Shown here one piece after another: positions 16,264 through 24,787 of a DNA stretch of 64,000 bases (position 1 is the first letter of the stretch; each line of letters opens with the position of its first letter). Under the pieces are notes generated by a model, which saw only the letters and a list, made by a program, of their open reading frames with translations, was not told the DNA's origin and ran no database searches. Position numbers and translations under genes: made by a program. The DNA is from a virus: positions 1-64,000 of the IMG/VR virus record IMGVR_UViG_3300012205_000277. The stretch is one strand, 5' to 3'.

Positions 16264-17217
16264 CTAATATACAGTTTTTGGAGTAGCTGCAAATTCACAC
16301 TCACCATTAGGCTGCCTCTCCGCGCATCGTGAGATCGTCCTGATTAATCCAAATACGTTTTCCATTCTAGCCCTTTCCTTGAGATGGTCTCTGGCGAATT
16401 GATCCAAATGTAAAATTGACAAACGAATACAATTCATCCGAGTCTTTATGTTTTCTCCAGGAACCATCCATCTGTCCAGGTCTTTAAACCACCAGATTGC
16501 ACAATTAAGTTCCTCATAGTTGTAAACATGCCCGCTTGGGCGCGGCCATAAAACCTCGCCATACATTACGGTTCGCTTCTCGTTTATTTGAAGAGGTTTT
16601 TTACGTTCCTCGTACATACGGATATCTGTTTGTTTGCGGAGCCCGTCAATAATGATTGACTCCGTCGTTGCTGGATGTGCGATGATTCGTTCCTTTGCCG
16701 CTATGGCTATTGGCAAAATCCGATCACGCACGGCAATCAAATCATCGGTTTTGGTTAAATCGTATCGCAGTCGAGTTCTGTGGTTTAACTTGGGGAATAG
16801 GGTGCGAAGGGTAGGTTTCGCAAAGACCTCGGATGTCGATATAAGAAGGCCGTTGTCCATAAGAGTTAAAAATAGGTTCCAGATATCTTGGCTACCGGAC
16901 CGCTTAATTGAGCTTGCTAGATATGACCTGGTTTGCAAATTTTTTATAAAGACGGCTAGTTCTTCCGCTCGCGGAAATGTATAAAATGCCCCATGTCTCT
17001 GTCTGGTCAGGGCATTTGTAGACCCGGACATTTTGTCCGGACCCGGCAAAATGTCCGGGTCGTACGGGGGATTGACTGGCACTGTGGCAATTCCCACCGA
17101 TGTATCTTCCGGTTGGCTGATAATCGAGACGTGCGAAATAACCGATGCATGACCGCATCCTGACAGTTTACCAATAAAACAATTAAGTTGCTCTTCTAAT
17201 TCAGATTCTGGAATCAT
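16264..17217 (-). CDS. Hypothetical protein, possible regulator or replication factor
   Basis: A 317-aa protein with no family I recognise. The middle (AELAVFIKNLQTRSYLASSI, SGSQDIWNLFLTLMDNGLLIST) looks like a winged-helix region. The C-terminal half has ELNCAIWWFKDLDRW and a long basic helix (DQFARDHLKERARMENVF). It lies between two excisionase-type HTH genes, which suggests a regulatory or replication module moved into the virion block. Base composition is more AT-rich than the flanking capsid genes. It ends in TAG. Confidence 0.6.
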   Translation of the reverse strand: MIPESELEEQLNCFIGKLSGCGHASVISHVSIISQPEDTSVGIATVPVNPPYDPDILPGPDKMSGSTNALTRQRHGAFYTFPRAEELAVFIKNLQTRSYLASSIKRSGSQDIWNLFLTLMDNGLLISTSEVFAKPTLRTLFPKLNHRTRLRYDLTKTDDLIAVRDRILPIAIAAKERIIAHPATTESIIIDGLRKQTDIRMYEERKKPLQINEKRTVMYGEVLWPRPSGHVYNYEELNCAIWWFKDLDRWMVPGENIKTRMNCIRLSILHLDQFARDHLKERARMENVFGLIRTISRCAERQPNGECEFAATPKTVY

Positions 17218-17248
17218 GTATTCCTTTGGAACCCCAGGGGTTGCCCAG

Positions 17249-17458
17249 CTAATCCCGTGTTTTGTGATCCCTTTTTAGAAATGCTTCCAAGCTGGTTTTG
17301 GGGATGAGTGTCTTACGGCCGATCTTCCTCCTCACCAGTTCCTTTGCTTTAAGCAGGTTATTGACGGTGCGAATCGAAATGCCCAAAAAAGTCGCGGCCT
17401 GCGATTTGGTGTACAGCGCCGGCTCAGGGCGCCAGTCGAGTTGGAACGTGTCCGCCAT
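17249..17458 (-). CDS. Excisionase-family HTH protein
   Basis: A 69-aa protein. YTKSQAATFLGISIRTVNNL and RKIGRKTLIPKTSLEAFL form an HTH_17 DNA-binding domain of the excisionase type. It ends in TAG just inside the start region of the next gene. Likely a small transcription regulator. Confidence 0.75.
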   Translation of the reverse strand: MADTFQLDWRPEPALYTKSQAATFLGISIRTVNNLLKAKELVRRKIGRKTLIPKTSLEAFLKRDHKTRD

Positions 17459-17536
17459 CTTTCATTGCACCAGTGCGAGAGCTGTTTCGTATTGGTCCTA
17501 TAGATTCCGGAACCGGCCGGAGGACTCCGCCTTGTT

Positions 17537-18526
17537 TTAATCGGCCGCGTCTTGCTTTGCGCTCGCAGGATATTGAACTTCGATTGGGCCGGCGGTGGCA
17601 TTTTTCTTAAATATACTTAATTTGTATACCCTGCCAAAGGAAAATTCCCGTAGCGCAAATGCTGCGACTCCTAGTTGCTTGGCAACACTGAGATGCTCTT
17701 TACGTTCGCTTGCATCCTGGGCATCTTCGATCACTTTACCGGCCTGAACAAGCACGTCCTCCGTACCATCGGGACTCGCTCCGGACTGTAGACGTCTCAG
17801 CTTCTCCAATAGTTCTGATTCCGGCCATTGCCAAAGAAGAAAAAGATAGGCCATCGTAGAAATCTTATCTAATTTCAATATTGGCTTTACCTGTCCCTCC
17901 ATCGACTTTTCAGCTATACGGATCGCCGTGTCAAGGATCGCATCTTGCCGTTCCATTTCCTGCTTGATTTCTTGCGGCGATTTCAATGCAGCCTGGCGAT
18001 TCCCTGCGGCGACGCGGTATGTTGCACTCACTTTAATGATTATTTCCTTTAGTCTCGCATTCAAGATCCCATCCATTTTGGCTGCGTCGGACGCACGGCG
18101 CACCTTAGGATTGTCGACAGTATCGATCGCATCGCGCGCCATTCCGCATACAATGGTTACTTTAAGCGAGTATCCCGCCATCGCCGCGGCGGCAAGTCGG
18201 TTTTGACCATCAGCCAGAGTGCCATCTTTGTAAAAACCAATCGAGGCACAGTTGAATTTCCATAACCCAGTAGTCATGCGCCGAACAAGTTCCGCAACCC
18301 ACTTTGAGTCAAGATCACGGTTGTGCTCATTGGTCGCCATAAATAACAACGCGCATACGCACGGGGAAAGTGTTTGTATCTTGCTAGCTTCGTGGCCAGC
18401 TTTAGCTATAGCCAATAGCTCTTCGAGATCGGCGCTATCTTTCGGCGAAGCATTTGCGGCAATTGATTCAATTTTCTTGCGGATCGTTACCTCAGGACTG
18501 TCCAGGGAAAATAATTCACGGTTCAT
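17537..18526 (-). CDS. ParB-like nuclease-fold protein
   Basis: A 329-aa protein. NEHNRDLDSKWVAELVRRM, GLWKFNCASIGFYKDGTLAD and GQNRLAAAAMAGYSLKVTIV match the ParB-superfamily domain common in phages (HNRPL...DGQHRL pattern; His in the last motif is Asn here). DTVDNPKVRRASDAAKMDG follows as usual. The C-terminal half is helical and of unknown role. In phages this family is not tied to partition and may bind or nick DNA or hydrolyse nucleotides. Confidence 0.7.
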   Translation of the reverse strand: MNRELFSLDSPEVTIRKKIESIAANASPKDSADLEELLAIAKAGHEASKIQTLSPCVCALLFMATNEHNRDLDSKWVAELVRRMTTGLWKFNCASIGFYKDGTLADGQNRLAAAAMAGYSLKVTIVCGMARDAIDTVDNPKVRRASDAAKMDGILNARLKEIIIKVSATYRVAAGNRQAALKSPQEIKQEMERQDAILDTAIRIAEKSMEGQVKPILKLDKISTMAYLFLLWQWPESELLEKLRRLQSGASPDGTEDVLVQAGKVIEDAQDASERKEHLSVAKQLGVAAFALREFSFGRVYKLSIFKKNATAGPIEVQYPASAKQDAAD

Positions 18527-18591
18527 AAATGCTCCTTTTTACGCAATCGTTTTAATTGGCCGAGCCACGATTTGCGATGTTCGGAGCTGAT

Positions 18592-18618
18592 AACTTAGAG
18601 TCTTTGAATATAGATTGT
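18592..18618 (-). promoter_or_regulatory. Sigma-70-like promoter for the 17537-18526 gene
   Basis: Reading leftward, TTGACA (18613-18618) is followed after about 18 nt by TAAGTT. It sits 65 nt upstream of the ParB-like start. The -10 match is partial. Confidence 0.4.
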
Positions 18619-18627
18619 CAAGGACTA

Positions 18628-18644
18628 TTTTAGGGTGTAAGATT
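18628..18644 (-). promoter_or_regulatory. Shared upstream element TCTTACACCCTAAAATA
   Basis: On the minus strand this reads TCTTACACCCTAAAATA. The same sequence with one A fewer is at 42097-42112, also upstream of a minus-strand gene. TAAAAT could serve as a -10 box. A phage-specific promoter or operator is likely. Confidence 0.4.
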
Positions 18645-18725
18645 ATGGCGGCACGGAGTGGGTTGGCTGGGCGGGATTTGGTCAGTCAGGAAGAGGCGTG
18701 CAACGATAAGGCATGGCAGGCATGG

Positions 18726-21700
18726 TTAAATCCCAAGGCGGCGAAGCCGTTCGCTCGGGAGTATCAGTTTCCCGAGGTCCTGTACGGTGTAATCGATTCC
18801 GCTATAAACCAAATTCCTCAGCGTAAATACTTCGCCTTCGATCCCGCTGCCGGCATCCACATATTTTTGTGCGTCGGCTTTCGGATCCAAGTACGCGACG
18901 CAAATGTGCGGCTTATATTCCGGATGGGTTTCTGTGTGCGGGAGTACTTTCAGATCCTCGTGTAACTTTCGCAATTTTTCGCTTTCGATTCGAATTACCA
19001 AAGGCACGCCATCTTCACCAACCGGGAAAGCTTCAAGTCCTTCGATCGTAACTTCTATATCGCCAATTCCTTTGGTGATTTTGTTGATTTGTTTGGCGGT
19101 CACTTCGGCGTGAAAACCCCAAAGTACGGTGACGTGCGGAGCGACATCCCTCCCCTTTTTGGCAAAATCTTCTTCCTCGACTGGAATCGCCAGCACCCGC
19201 TGGGCATCATCGGCCGATAGATTGAATTGGACGCTTCCATATTTGCGTTTCTCGAGAATGTTGCCGAGGATCTTCTGGAACCGGCCGGAAACGGACGTGA
19301 GCTGGGAATTGAACACTTTACGTACAGCATGCTGGATGGCGTGGACGGCTTGTTCGGATTCGGCCGTCAGTACGCCGGCTTCAATACGCGATCCGAGCCG
19401 CTTTTCGAATAACGCTTCGCGAATTTTTTTTTTACCGTCGAGGCTTTCCTTGCCGTTCTCGGCCCCGGTGTTTCTTCCCGTCGACCGGCCGCCACCAGCT
19501 TCCTGGCTGACGGGGGTTCCGCCGCGCGTGGCATTGTGCCCGCCGGCGCCGTTCGTTGCGGGTTTCATAGGCGGTGCCGTGGGCGTTACCGGATGCGGCT
19601 TGATATTTCCCTTTTCATCGACCATCAATCCCGCGGTTGCCGGAGCGACGCCCACCGGAATGAATCCGGTCCCGCTGATCACCCCGAGCTGGTCGGCTTC
19701 CGGCTCCGGCCGCAATTCCTCGCCAACGCGCTTCCGGGCTTCGTTCGGGGTCAGCACGGCTTTCCCGACCAGCATCGTAAGCGCCGCGGCATTCTTCAGC
19801 GGATCCGGCTCGGCATAGGGGTTGATCGCGATTTCATAATCGGTCATGCCCATCTTGCGCTGGATGATGAAATCGATGATCCCTTTGACCCAGAGCACCC
19901 AGGGAAGCGTCCCTTCGACTTCGGCGGCGTCCGAAGACGATTTGCCTTCCGTGCGGATCATCTTCATCAGCCGCTGGGGGCTTGTCCCGTAGCCAAAAGC
20001 GATTTCGCGGATATGCTTTTCGTCGTAGAGCCCGGCCAGGAGCGGCTCTTTCGGGAAAAGAATCTGGTCGATTTTGCCTGGTTCGTTGAATCCTTGCACG
20101 AGCCGCCACTGGTTGCGCTTCGCGAGGTTCCCGGCCAGCTGCGAGTTCATCCATTCCATCGCTTCTTCGATGCGGTCGGGTGAGGTTCCACGTGGAACGA
20201 CTTGAACGACGCCGGGAACGGATCCTTCGGTATTCCCGGACCATGCAACTTTTCCGTTGCGACGGACATAAAGGAATTTATTGGGAACACAGACGCAGCA
20301 AACGGGGCCGCTATATTGTTCGCGGGTTGCGGTCCATCCGCGCGTATTTATGCCTTTACGGCGCGTGACCATCCAGCCAATTCGAGATTTACCTGAACGG
20401 CTATCGGGAAACTTTGCGGTTTGCGCCTTGCGTGTCCATGTTGTTGAAGCATCACCCATCTTCTGGATGATTTCTGTGAGTTGGTCAGCTAGTTTCTTAC
20501 TGACTGTGAACACCTGCGGAGTTCCGGAAGCGCATCCATCACCCATCCAATAATACTTCCAAAAAATCTCCAATTGGCGCGTGGTGGTATCGCGAATATC
20601 ATCCGGGATGAATTTTTGATGCGAATGGCCAAGTGGTTTCAGAAAGTCAACGAGCACTCGGCGCTGAAACTCGAACTGATGGCCGGAATAACATGGCTCG
20701 TCACCGAGAATATCCGCAAGCAGTTTTAGGTAGAGTTCATAACTGCCACGTGTATCTCTTTTCTTTTGGGCAATCTGAATAGACCTTCTGCGCGTAGAGC
20801 CTTCTGCTAAATACATGCCCATGAAAGCGCAATATTGGTCACCAGTCATGCGGACTTCGAGTGGATCTGGGCCACTTCGCTTTTTTGTTGACTTGAACAC
20901 CTTCTCAGAAATCTCAGTTCCCATCCATACAGATGACTGCGGGATTCCGGTGCGTCCGGAATACACTTCTGCCAGTGCATCGGCTTCAATGACAAATTCT
21001 TTTTTGCGCCCAGGCTTGCCTTTTCCAAGAGCGCGAGGCAGTGAATCAACAAGCATCCGATGGTTTGGTGTAACGAGCAGATCCAAACTTTGGCCCTTAA
21101 AGTGGACCATCTCCCCTTCGTAATGTTTATAAAAAGTGTCGTATGCTTTTTGCCACTCAAAGATTCCTGTTTGAATTTGACGTGTCGCAAATTCATCATT
21201 CTCATTTGTTTCTGCAAAACGGAACCAGCCGCGTTTTGTCAAGACTTCGGTATCATCGGAGTAGCAATAGTAGGCAAGAACGAACTGCATGCGTTTGATG
21301 CCGATTTGAATTTCCGGGGCAAGTTGTTCAGTCACGGAATTCCCGTATAGCTGAGAGGCCAGCGTATTGCGGGGCACGATGCTGCGCGGCTTGTAAACGA
21401 GTTGGTCCGTAGTTAGGTCGACCAGCGGCAAGCCCCACCAGTTTTGGGCATAAGCCGGGCTCGGCGGCATGGGCGTAAATCCGTTGTTATCTATATAGCG
21501 CGTGATCATCTCCCCTCTTATCGTAGGGAGTTCCGCGATTTCTCCTTTGTATGTTTTCCTGATCAAAATGCTGGGCGCATCGATGACCAGCAGATCGTCG
21601 AGCAGCGGCCGAAGCCATTCCTGCCAGTTGTGCTCGCGGTCGGGATATTCAAAGAACCGGTTCAGTTTGATCAGGTCGTCTTTGTTGTCTTTGGCGCGCT

Positions 21701-22070
21701 GCGCTACGTCCTTGCGCGACTCCATCGGGTTGGCGCGCATCTGGATTTCCCAGGGCGCGCGCGTCACGGTGTCTTTCACGTTCTCGATGCAGATGCGCGC
21801 CAGCGGATACGTCGCGAGCGCTTTCAGGTCGGCGGCGGAAAATTCCGCGTCGGCCCGCGGGGTAAAAATCAGGTTCTGCCCGGCCCACGTCTGGAAGCCG
21901 CGCGGCTCGGTTCCCGGGGGAGCTAGCGGGCGCACCGGCTGCAGGGGAGAATACCAACTGTCTTGATCGATGCCGCGGATGGTTTCTGGCGGGCGCTGAT
22001 ACAGCGATGTGAGTCCTTGCACCAATTGGGCAACAGGACGGATGACGAGACCGGTGCGGCCGTTTGCCAT
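18726..22070 (-). CDS. Portal protein precursor with intein and C-terminal 2H-phosphoesterase-like domain
   Basis: A 1114-aa precursor. Residues 1-268 and 614 to about 850 are a phage portal: TWAGQNLIFTPRADAEFS, LVYKPRSIVPRNTLASQLYG, IREIAFGYGTSPQRLMKMIR. Residues 269-613 are an intein, so the spliced product is about 769 aa. A Gly/Ala/Thr linker (PATNGAGGHNATRGG) precedes a helical region. Residues about 930-1114 look like a 2H phosphoesterase (LigT-like): HVTVLWGF at 979 and HICVAYL at 1055 are the paired HxT/S-type motifs, the second with Cys instead of Ser/Thr. The portal ring is the DNA entry and exit channel, so about twelve copies of the extra domain would sit in or at the head. Confidence 0.85.
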   Translation of the reverse strand: MANGRTGLVIRPVAQLVQGLTSLYQRPPETIRGIDQDSWYSPLQPVRPLAPPGTEPRGFQTWAGQNLIFTPRADAEFSAADLKALATYPLARICIENVKDTVTRAPWEIQMRANPMESRKDVAQRAKDNKDDLIKLNRFFEYPDREHNWQEWLRPLLDDLLVIDAPSILIRKTYKGEIAELPTIRGEMITRYIDNNGFTPMPPSPAYAQNWWGLPLVDLTTDQLVYKPRSIVPRNTLASQLYGNSVTEQLAPEIQIGIKRMQFVLAYYCYSDDTEVLTKRGWFRFAETNENDEFATRQIQTGIFEWQKAYDTFYKHYEGEMVHFKGQSLDLLVTPNHRMLVDSLPRALGKGKPGRKKEFVIEADALAEVYSGRTGIPQSSVWMGTEISEKVFKSTKKRSGPDPLEVRMTGDQYCAFMGMYLAEGSTRRRSIQIAQKKRDTRGSYELYLKLLADILGDEPCYSGHQFEFQRRVLVDFLKPLGHSHQKFIPDDIRDTTTRQLEIFWKYYWMGDGCASGTPQVFTVSKKLADQLTEIIQKMGDASTTWTRKAQTAKFPDSRSGKSRIGWMVTRRKGINTRGWTATREQYSGPVCCVCVPNKFLYVRRNGKVAWSGNTEGSVPGVVQVVPRGTSPDRIEEAMEWMNSQLAGNLAKRNQWRLVQGFNEPGKIDQILFPKEPLLAGLYDEKHIREIAFGYGTSPQRLMKMIRTEGKSSSDAAEVEGTLPWVLWVKGIIDFIIQRKMGMTDYEIAINPYAEPDPLKNAAALTMLVGKAVLTPNEARKRVGEELRPEPEADQLGVISGTGFIPVGVAPATAGLMVDEKGNIKPHPVTPTAPPMKPATNGAGGHNATRGGTPVSQEAGGGRSTGRNTGAENGKESLDGKKKIREALFEKRLGSRIEAGVLTAESEQAVHAIQHAVRKVFNSQLTSVSGRFQKILGNILEKRKYGSVQFNLSADDAQRVLAIPVEEEDFAKKGRDVAPHVTVLWGFHAEVTAKQINKITKGIGDIEVTIEGLEAFPVGEDGVPLVIRIESEKLRKLHEDLKVLPHTETHPEYKPHICVAYLDPKADAQKYVDAGSGIEGEVFTLRNLVYSGIDYTVQDLGKLILPSERLRRLGI
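20232..21266 (-). other. Intein with LAGLIDADG homing endonuclease, inside the portal gene
   Basis: 345 residues interrupt the portal between AYY and TEGSVPG. It begins CYSDDTEVLTKRGW (Cys1, block A) and has LVTPNHRML (block B, T-x-x-H). The two LAGLIDADG motifs are GMYLAEGS and YYWMGDGC, about 90 residues apart. It ends VPNKFLYVRRNGKVAWSGN followed by Thr+1. The penultimate His of most inteins is Gly here. Gene order outside is unaffected, so splicing should restore the portal. Confidence 0.9.
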
Positions 22071-22099
22071 TTAGTGGGCCAGTGTATTCCAAATATGTA

Positions 22100-22465
22100 C
22101 TATGTGGAAGATGCAGTTTCCCCTTCTTCCTGCAGGAATGCTTGCCGGTCTTCTTTTGTTTCGAGATCCGTCCGCGCCACCGATGGCAATACTTTCGAGG
22201 GATCGACGGCTTTGGCGATCGGAGAATCGAACCAGCGCGCGCCGTCGACCGCACACGTATGCTGGCAAAGAATCTGCCCGCCGATGACGGGGTTTTTCGC
22301 GGTTGGACCCGGTTTGGCTTTGAGAACGCACCGTAAACGCCCTTCGCGAGCGCCGCATACCGGGCAGCGCGCATTCGGATCGATCCGTGCAAGTTCTTCC
22401 GGCTTGGGAATCCGCAAAAACCATACGAAGCGCTTCAAGGCGACGATCAGCCAATAAAAGAGCAT
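22100..22465 (-). CDS. Hypothetical membrane-anchored zinc-binding protein
   Basis: A 121-aa protein. MLFYWLIVALKRFVWFLRI is an N-terminal membrane segment; NARCPVCGAREGRLRCVL is a Cys pair motif, with QHTC further on. Start ATG at 22465 overlaps the upstream TGA. It ends TAG 30 nt before the portal start, out of frame with it. Confidence 0.65.
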   Translation of the reverse strand: MLFYWLIVALKRFVWFLRIPKPEELARIDPNARCPVCGAREGRLRCVLKAKPGPTAKNPVIGGQILCQHTCAVDGARWFDSPIAKAVDPSKVLPSVARTDLETKEDRQAFLQEEGETASST

Positions 22466-22740
22466 CACTCCCTCCGGCGGAATTGCCGCCGATCGCTATA
22501 GAGCTTGTCGGCTTCGTGTTCGATGGTTTCGCGCGACGGGAACCAGCGCACAAAATCGGGCCTGGTCTCGACCGAATCCATTATGAATTGGAGGCTCCCA
22601 TAATCGCAATTGATGCAGACCACTTCCCCATCGCGCCCTCTGAGGATAAAGCCGAACTTGAAGGGCCGCGCTGCCTCTTTCAAGGCCGCGAGTTCCTGGC
22701 TCCTGGTCAGGACGGGCGGGTCTCTTTTCTTGCCGTTCAT
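22465..22740 (-). CDS. Hypothetical protein
   Basis: A 91-aa protein from MNGKKRDPPVLTRSQELAAL; the longer open frame upstream overlaps another gene and is not used. Contains GFILRGRDGEVVCINCDYGS and a basic tail (DRRQFRRRE). Overlaps both neighbours by 1-4 nt. Confidence 0.65.
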   Translation of the reverse strand: MNGKKRDPPVLTRSQELAALKEAARPFKFGFILRGRDGEVVCINCDYGSLQFIMDSVETRPDFVRWFPSRETIEHEADKLYSDRRQFRRRE

Positions 22741-23027
22741 CAATTCTTCCAATTTCCCCAAGGGGCCACGCGCATCAGTTCCCGGATGCGCTTTTGCTCG
22801 GCTAGAATTCCCGGAGCGGTATGCTTCGGCAGGGCGCGGTGAGGCTGCATGAGTTTCGCCGCGTCCGCCCCGGAGATGACGCCCACCACGTTTTTCTCGT
22901 AGCCGAAACGGCCGTTCCACAGTTGCGCGTATTCGTTCCAACTGTTCGCCGTACGCCGCCAAGAGCGCGAACTGCAGGCCTGGGCCTTATAAAGTTCGCC
23001 GTTACGGAACCACACAACGATGGTCAC
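22740..23027 (-). CDS. Hypothetical protein
   Basis: A 95-aa protein with a GTG start preceded by GGGGAG. Sequence TIVVWFRNGELYKAQA then a helical, Trp-containing C-terminal half (LAEQKRIRELMRVAPWGN). No family recognised. Confidence 0.6.
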   Translation of the reverse strand: MTIVVWFRNGELYKAQACSSRSWRRTANSWNEYAQLWNGRFGYEKNVVGVISGADAAKLMQPHRALPKHTAPGILAEQKRIRELMRVAPWGNWKN

Positions 23028-23030
23028 GTT

Positions 23031-23399
23031 TCACTCCCCAAATTTCCATTGGTTCCAGCGCCGCAGGAGTTCTTCTTTTGCCGCCGCTGTCGTTAAACGC
23101 TCGAGACAACCTGTGGTCATCCCTTCGAAACAATAATCCATTTGGTCCCAGAGTTCGCCGCCGAAGATTCTCCCATTGCAGTAGAACGCTTCCGCAATTT
23201 CCGCGCAAATCAGACACGTGTCGGCTACCCACATGTCCCCTTCGAACTTGCCGGTGGCATGCTCATAACGCTCGCCAGATAGGATTTCCTTGCTGCACTC
23301 GCTGCATTTGTGCGGCTTCCGGGCCCGGCGAACTTCCACGTGGAAGAATTCACAAGAGCCTTCCGGTTCCGCTCCGATGCAAATTCCACAATCGCTCAT
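23031..23399 (-). CDS. Zinc-binding phage protein
   Basis: A 122-aa protein from MSDCGICIGAEPEGSCEFFH at the ATG overlapping the upstream stop. KPHKCSECSKEILSGERYEH is a treble-clef-like zinc motif, followed by ADTCLICAEIAEAF. This layout is common in small phage proteins of unknown role. Confidence 0.7.
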   Translation of the reverse strand: MSDCGICIGAEPEGSCEFFHVEVRRARKPHKCSECSKEILSGERYEHATGKFEGDMWVADTCLICAEIAEAFYCNGRIFGGELWDQMDYCFEGMTTGCLERLTTAAAKEELLRRWNQWKFGE

Positions 23400-23605
23400 C
23401 GCCGCTCCTCGTCCTGCTTCATATCGAAAAGCGCGTCGACCAGTCTCTTGGCTTTTTCGGGGTCGAGCCCGGGACGCGTCGCGAGCACCGCCTTGAAGAT
23501 CCCGCCTGCCGGCCGGTTCATCTGGATCAGCGGCCGCATGACGTTCACATAGTTTCGCCGGCGCTTCCATCGGCGATTGCTCGTGCGGTCGACGCCGAAG
23601 CCCAT
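23396..23605 (-). CDS. Small basic hypothetical protein
   Basis: A 69-aa protein with an Arg-rich N-terminus (DRTSNRRWKRRRNYVNVMRP) and a helical end (DPEKAKRLVDALFDMKQDE). The ribosome site is duplicated in tandem: AGAAAGGCTA occurs twice just upstream (23609-23631). Role unknown. Confidence 0.6.
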   Translation of the reverse strand: MGFGVDRTSNRRWKRRRNYVNVMRPLIQMNRPAGGIFKAVLATRPGLDPEKAKRLVDALFDMKQDEERR

Positions 23606-23750
23606 TTTAGCCTTTCTTTAGCCTTTCTTTAGAGCGGAGGCCGGTCCCTTTTCCATCGTACCCACCGGCCCACGCTCCTCCTGGCGGTCAACTATCCCGC
23701 CGGAATCCAATCATGTGCCCAGCTGCTTGTCGGTCCCTTCCCAGACGAAT

Positions 23751-23981
23751 TCAGTCAACGGGGCGGGGTTTCAGTTCGCGTTCCTTCCAATATTTTTGCC
23801 GGGCTTCCTGTTCCGCTTCCTCCGCTTTCCGGATGAGGAGGTAGCCAAGATTCCGCGCCTGGTCCGGGGAGAAAACGATATGCCCAACGCCGTTCGCGTC
23901 CGGCTGCAAATCCGGATGATTCACTACGACTTCGCCGTCCAAAGTGCCCACTTCGAGAATACCTCCGGTTTTATTGTCCAC
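23751..23981 (-). CDS. Small hypothetical protein
   Basis: A 76-aa protein: GEVVVNHPDLQPDANGVGHI, then FSPDQARNLGYLLIRKAEEAE, a charged helix at the end. Family unknown. The 145 nt upstream hold no gene I can support. Confidence 0.6.
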   Translation of the reverse strand: MDNKTGGILEVGTLDGEVVVNHPDLQPDANGVGHIVFSPDQARNLGYLLIRKAEEAEQEARQKYWKERELKPRPVD

Positions 23982-24396
23982 CCGGCACCTCCCAATTGAA
24001 GATTCCTTGCGCGCCTTTCTGCGGGAAGGGCTTGTCGAATTTACGGACGAGCGTCAGGAACCATCCGAAGCGCCCCGGCGTAAAATCCCCGTAGCGGCCT
24101 TCCTGGTACAGCATGATTTCTTTGTAAAAGTCCTGCGTGAACCGTTCGCACTTATCGAGCCGTACGATCCCGAGCACGGCGCCGCGCGGTATGCTGTCGG
24201 CGGAATAGCCCCAGGAAGCGCACATGCAGCGGTCGACATATTTGGTCGCATGAATCGCCAGTTCCGCCCCGATGAGCCAGGCCGGCGCGGGCCAGTGGCG
24301 CGTTTCGATCTGTTTTCTGCCGTCGGTTATGAGACTTGCCCACGGCTGCCAGAGGGAAATACATTTGAGAGTGGTCGGTAGCGTCGTCGTGCCCAT
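23971..24396 (-). CDS. ASCH-domain protein
   Basis: A 141-aa protein. LKCISLWQPWASLITDGRKQ, IETRHWPAPAWLIG and AVLGIVRLDKCER match the ASCH fold (PUA-like) signature of ISLWQPWA and ETRxW. ASCH proteins bind RNA or modified bases, and one group are RNases or N4-acetylcytidine amidohydrolases. Start at 24396 overlaps the upstream TAA (TAATG). A second ASCH-like gene follows upstream. Confidence 0.75.
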   Translation of the reverse strand: MGTTTLPTTLKCISLWQPWASLITDGRKQIETRHWPAPAWLIGAELAIHATKYVDRCMCASWGYSADSIPRGAVLGIVRLDKCERFTQDFYKEIMLYQEGRYGDFTPGRFGWFLTLVRKFDKPFPQKGAQGIFNWEVPGGQ

Positions 24397-24785
24397 TATC
24401 GTGCCCGCCAATGAATGATTTCTCCGCTAAACGGCAGCCGGTTCTTCGGCGTGGTCCAGAATTTCATCATCTCGCGAAGGCTTTTGAAACCGTCGCGGCG
24501 CGCGAAATGGTCGCATTCGGAATCATCCAGTTCCACGCCATCGATCGTTATGCCCATGGTCTTTAGACTTCCAAGCGCCCGGATGATGGGCCAGATATTG
24601 ATTTGCTCCACCTTGACGCATTCAACTTCCATAAGTAGCTTCGCTTCTTTGGTGCGCAGCCCGGTGTAGAGGTAGAGCGTGTCGCCAGGCTTGTCGGGAT
24701 ACTTCCGCGCCGCGCGGATAGTGTGCTTCTTCTTCCCGGCGAGGATCGCTCCTGCAAACATCGGTTTGAAATTGTACAAGCCCAT
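24396..24785 (-). CDS. Second ASCH-like domain protein
   Basis: A 129-aa protein: MGLYNFKPMFAGAILAGKKK, HTIRAARKYPDKPGDTLYLY and KLLMEVECVKV follow the ASCH pattern (mobile loop after the KxxTIR motif). The central LDDSECDHFARRDGFKSLRE is also typical. Together with the neighbour it forms an ASCH pair, perhaps acting on RNA or modified nucleosides. Confidence 0.7.
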   Translation of the reverse strand: MGLYNFKPMFAGAILAGKKKHTIRAARKYPDKPGDTLYLYTGLRTKEAKLLMEVECVKVEQINIWPIIRALGSLKTMGITIDGVELDDSECDHFARRDGFKSLREMMKFWTTPKNRLPFSGEIIHWRAR

Positions 24786-24787
24786 TT

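Noticed and set aside
18615-18965. Plus-strand 116-codon frame over the portal 3' end
   Set aside because: Mostly antisense to the well-supported 2H-like domain; no start signal.
22071-22553. Minus-strand 160-codon frame
   Set aside because: Overlaps two genes with better start signals and has an Arg/Ser-rich shadow composition.
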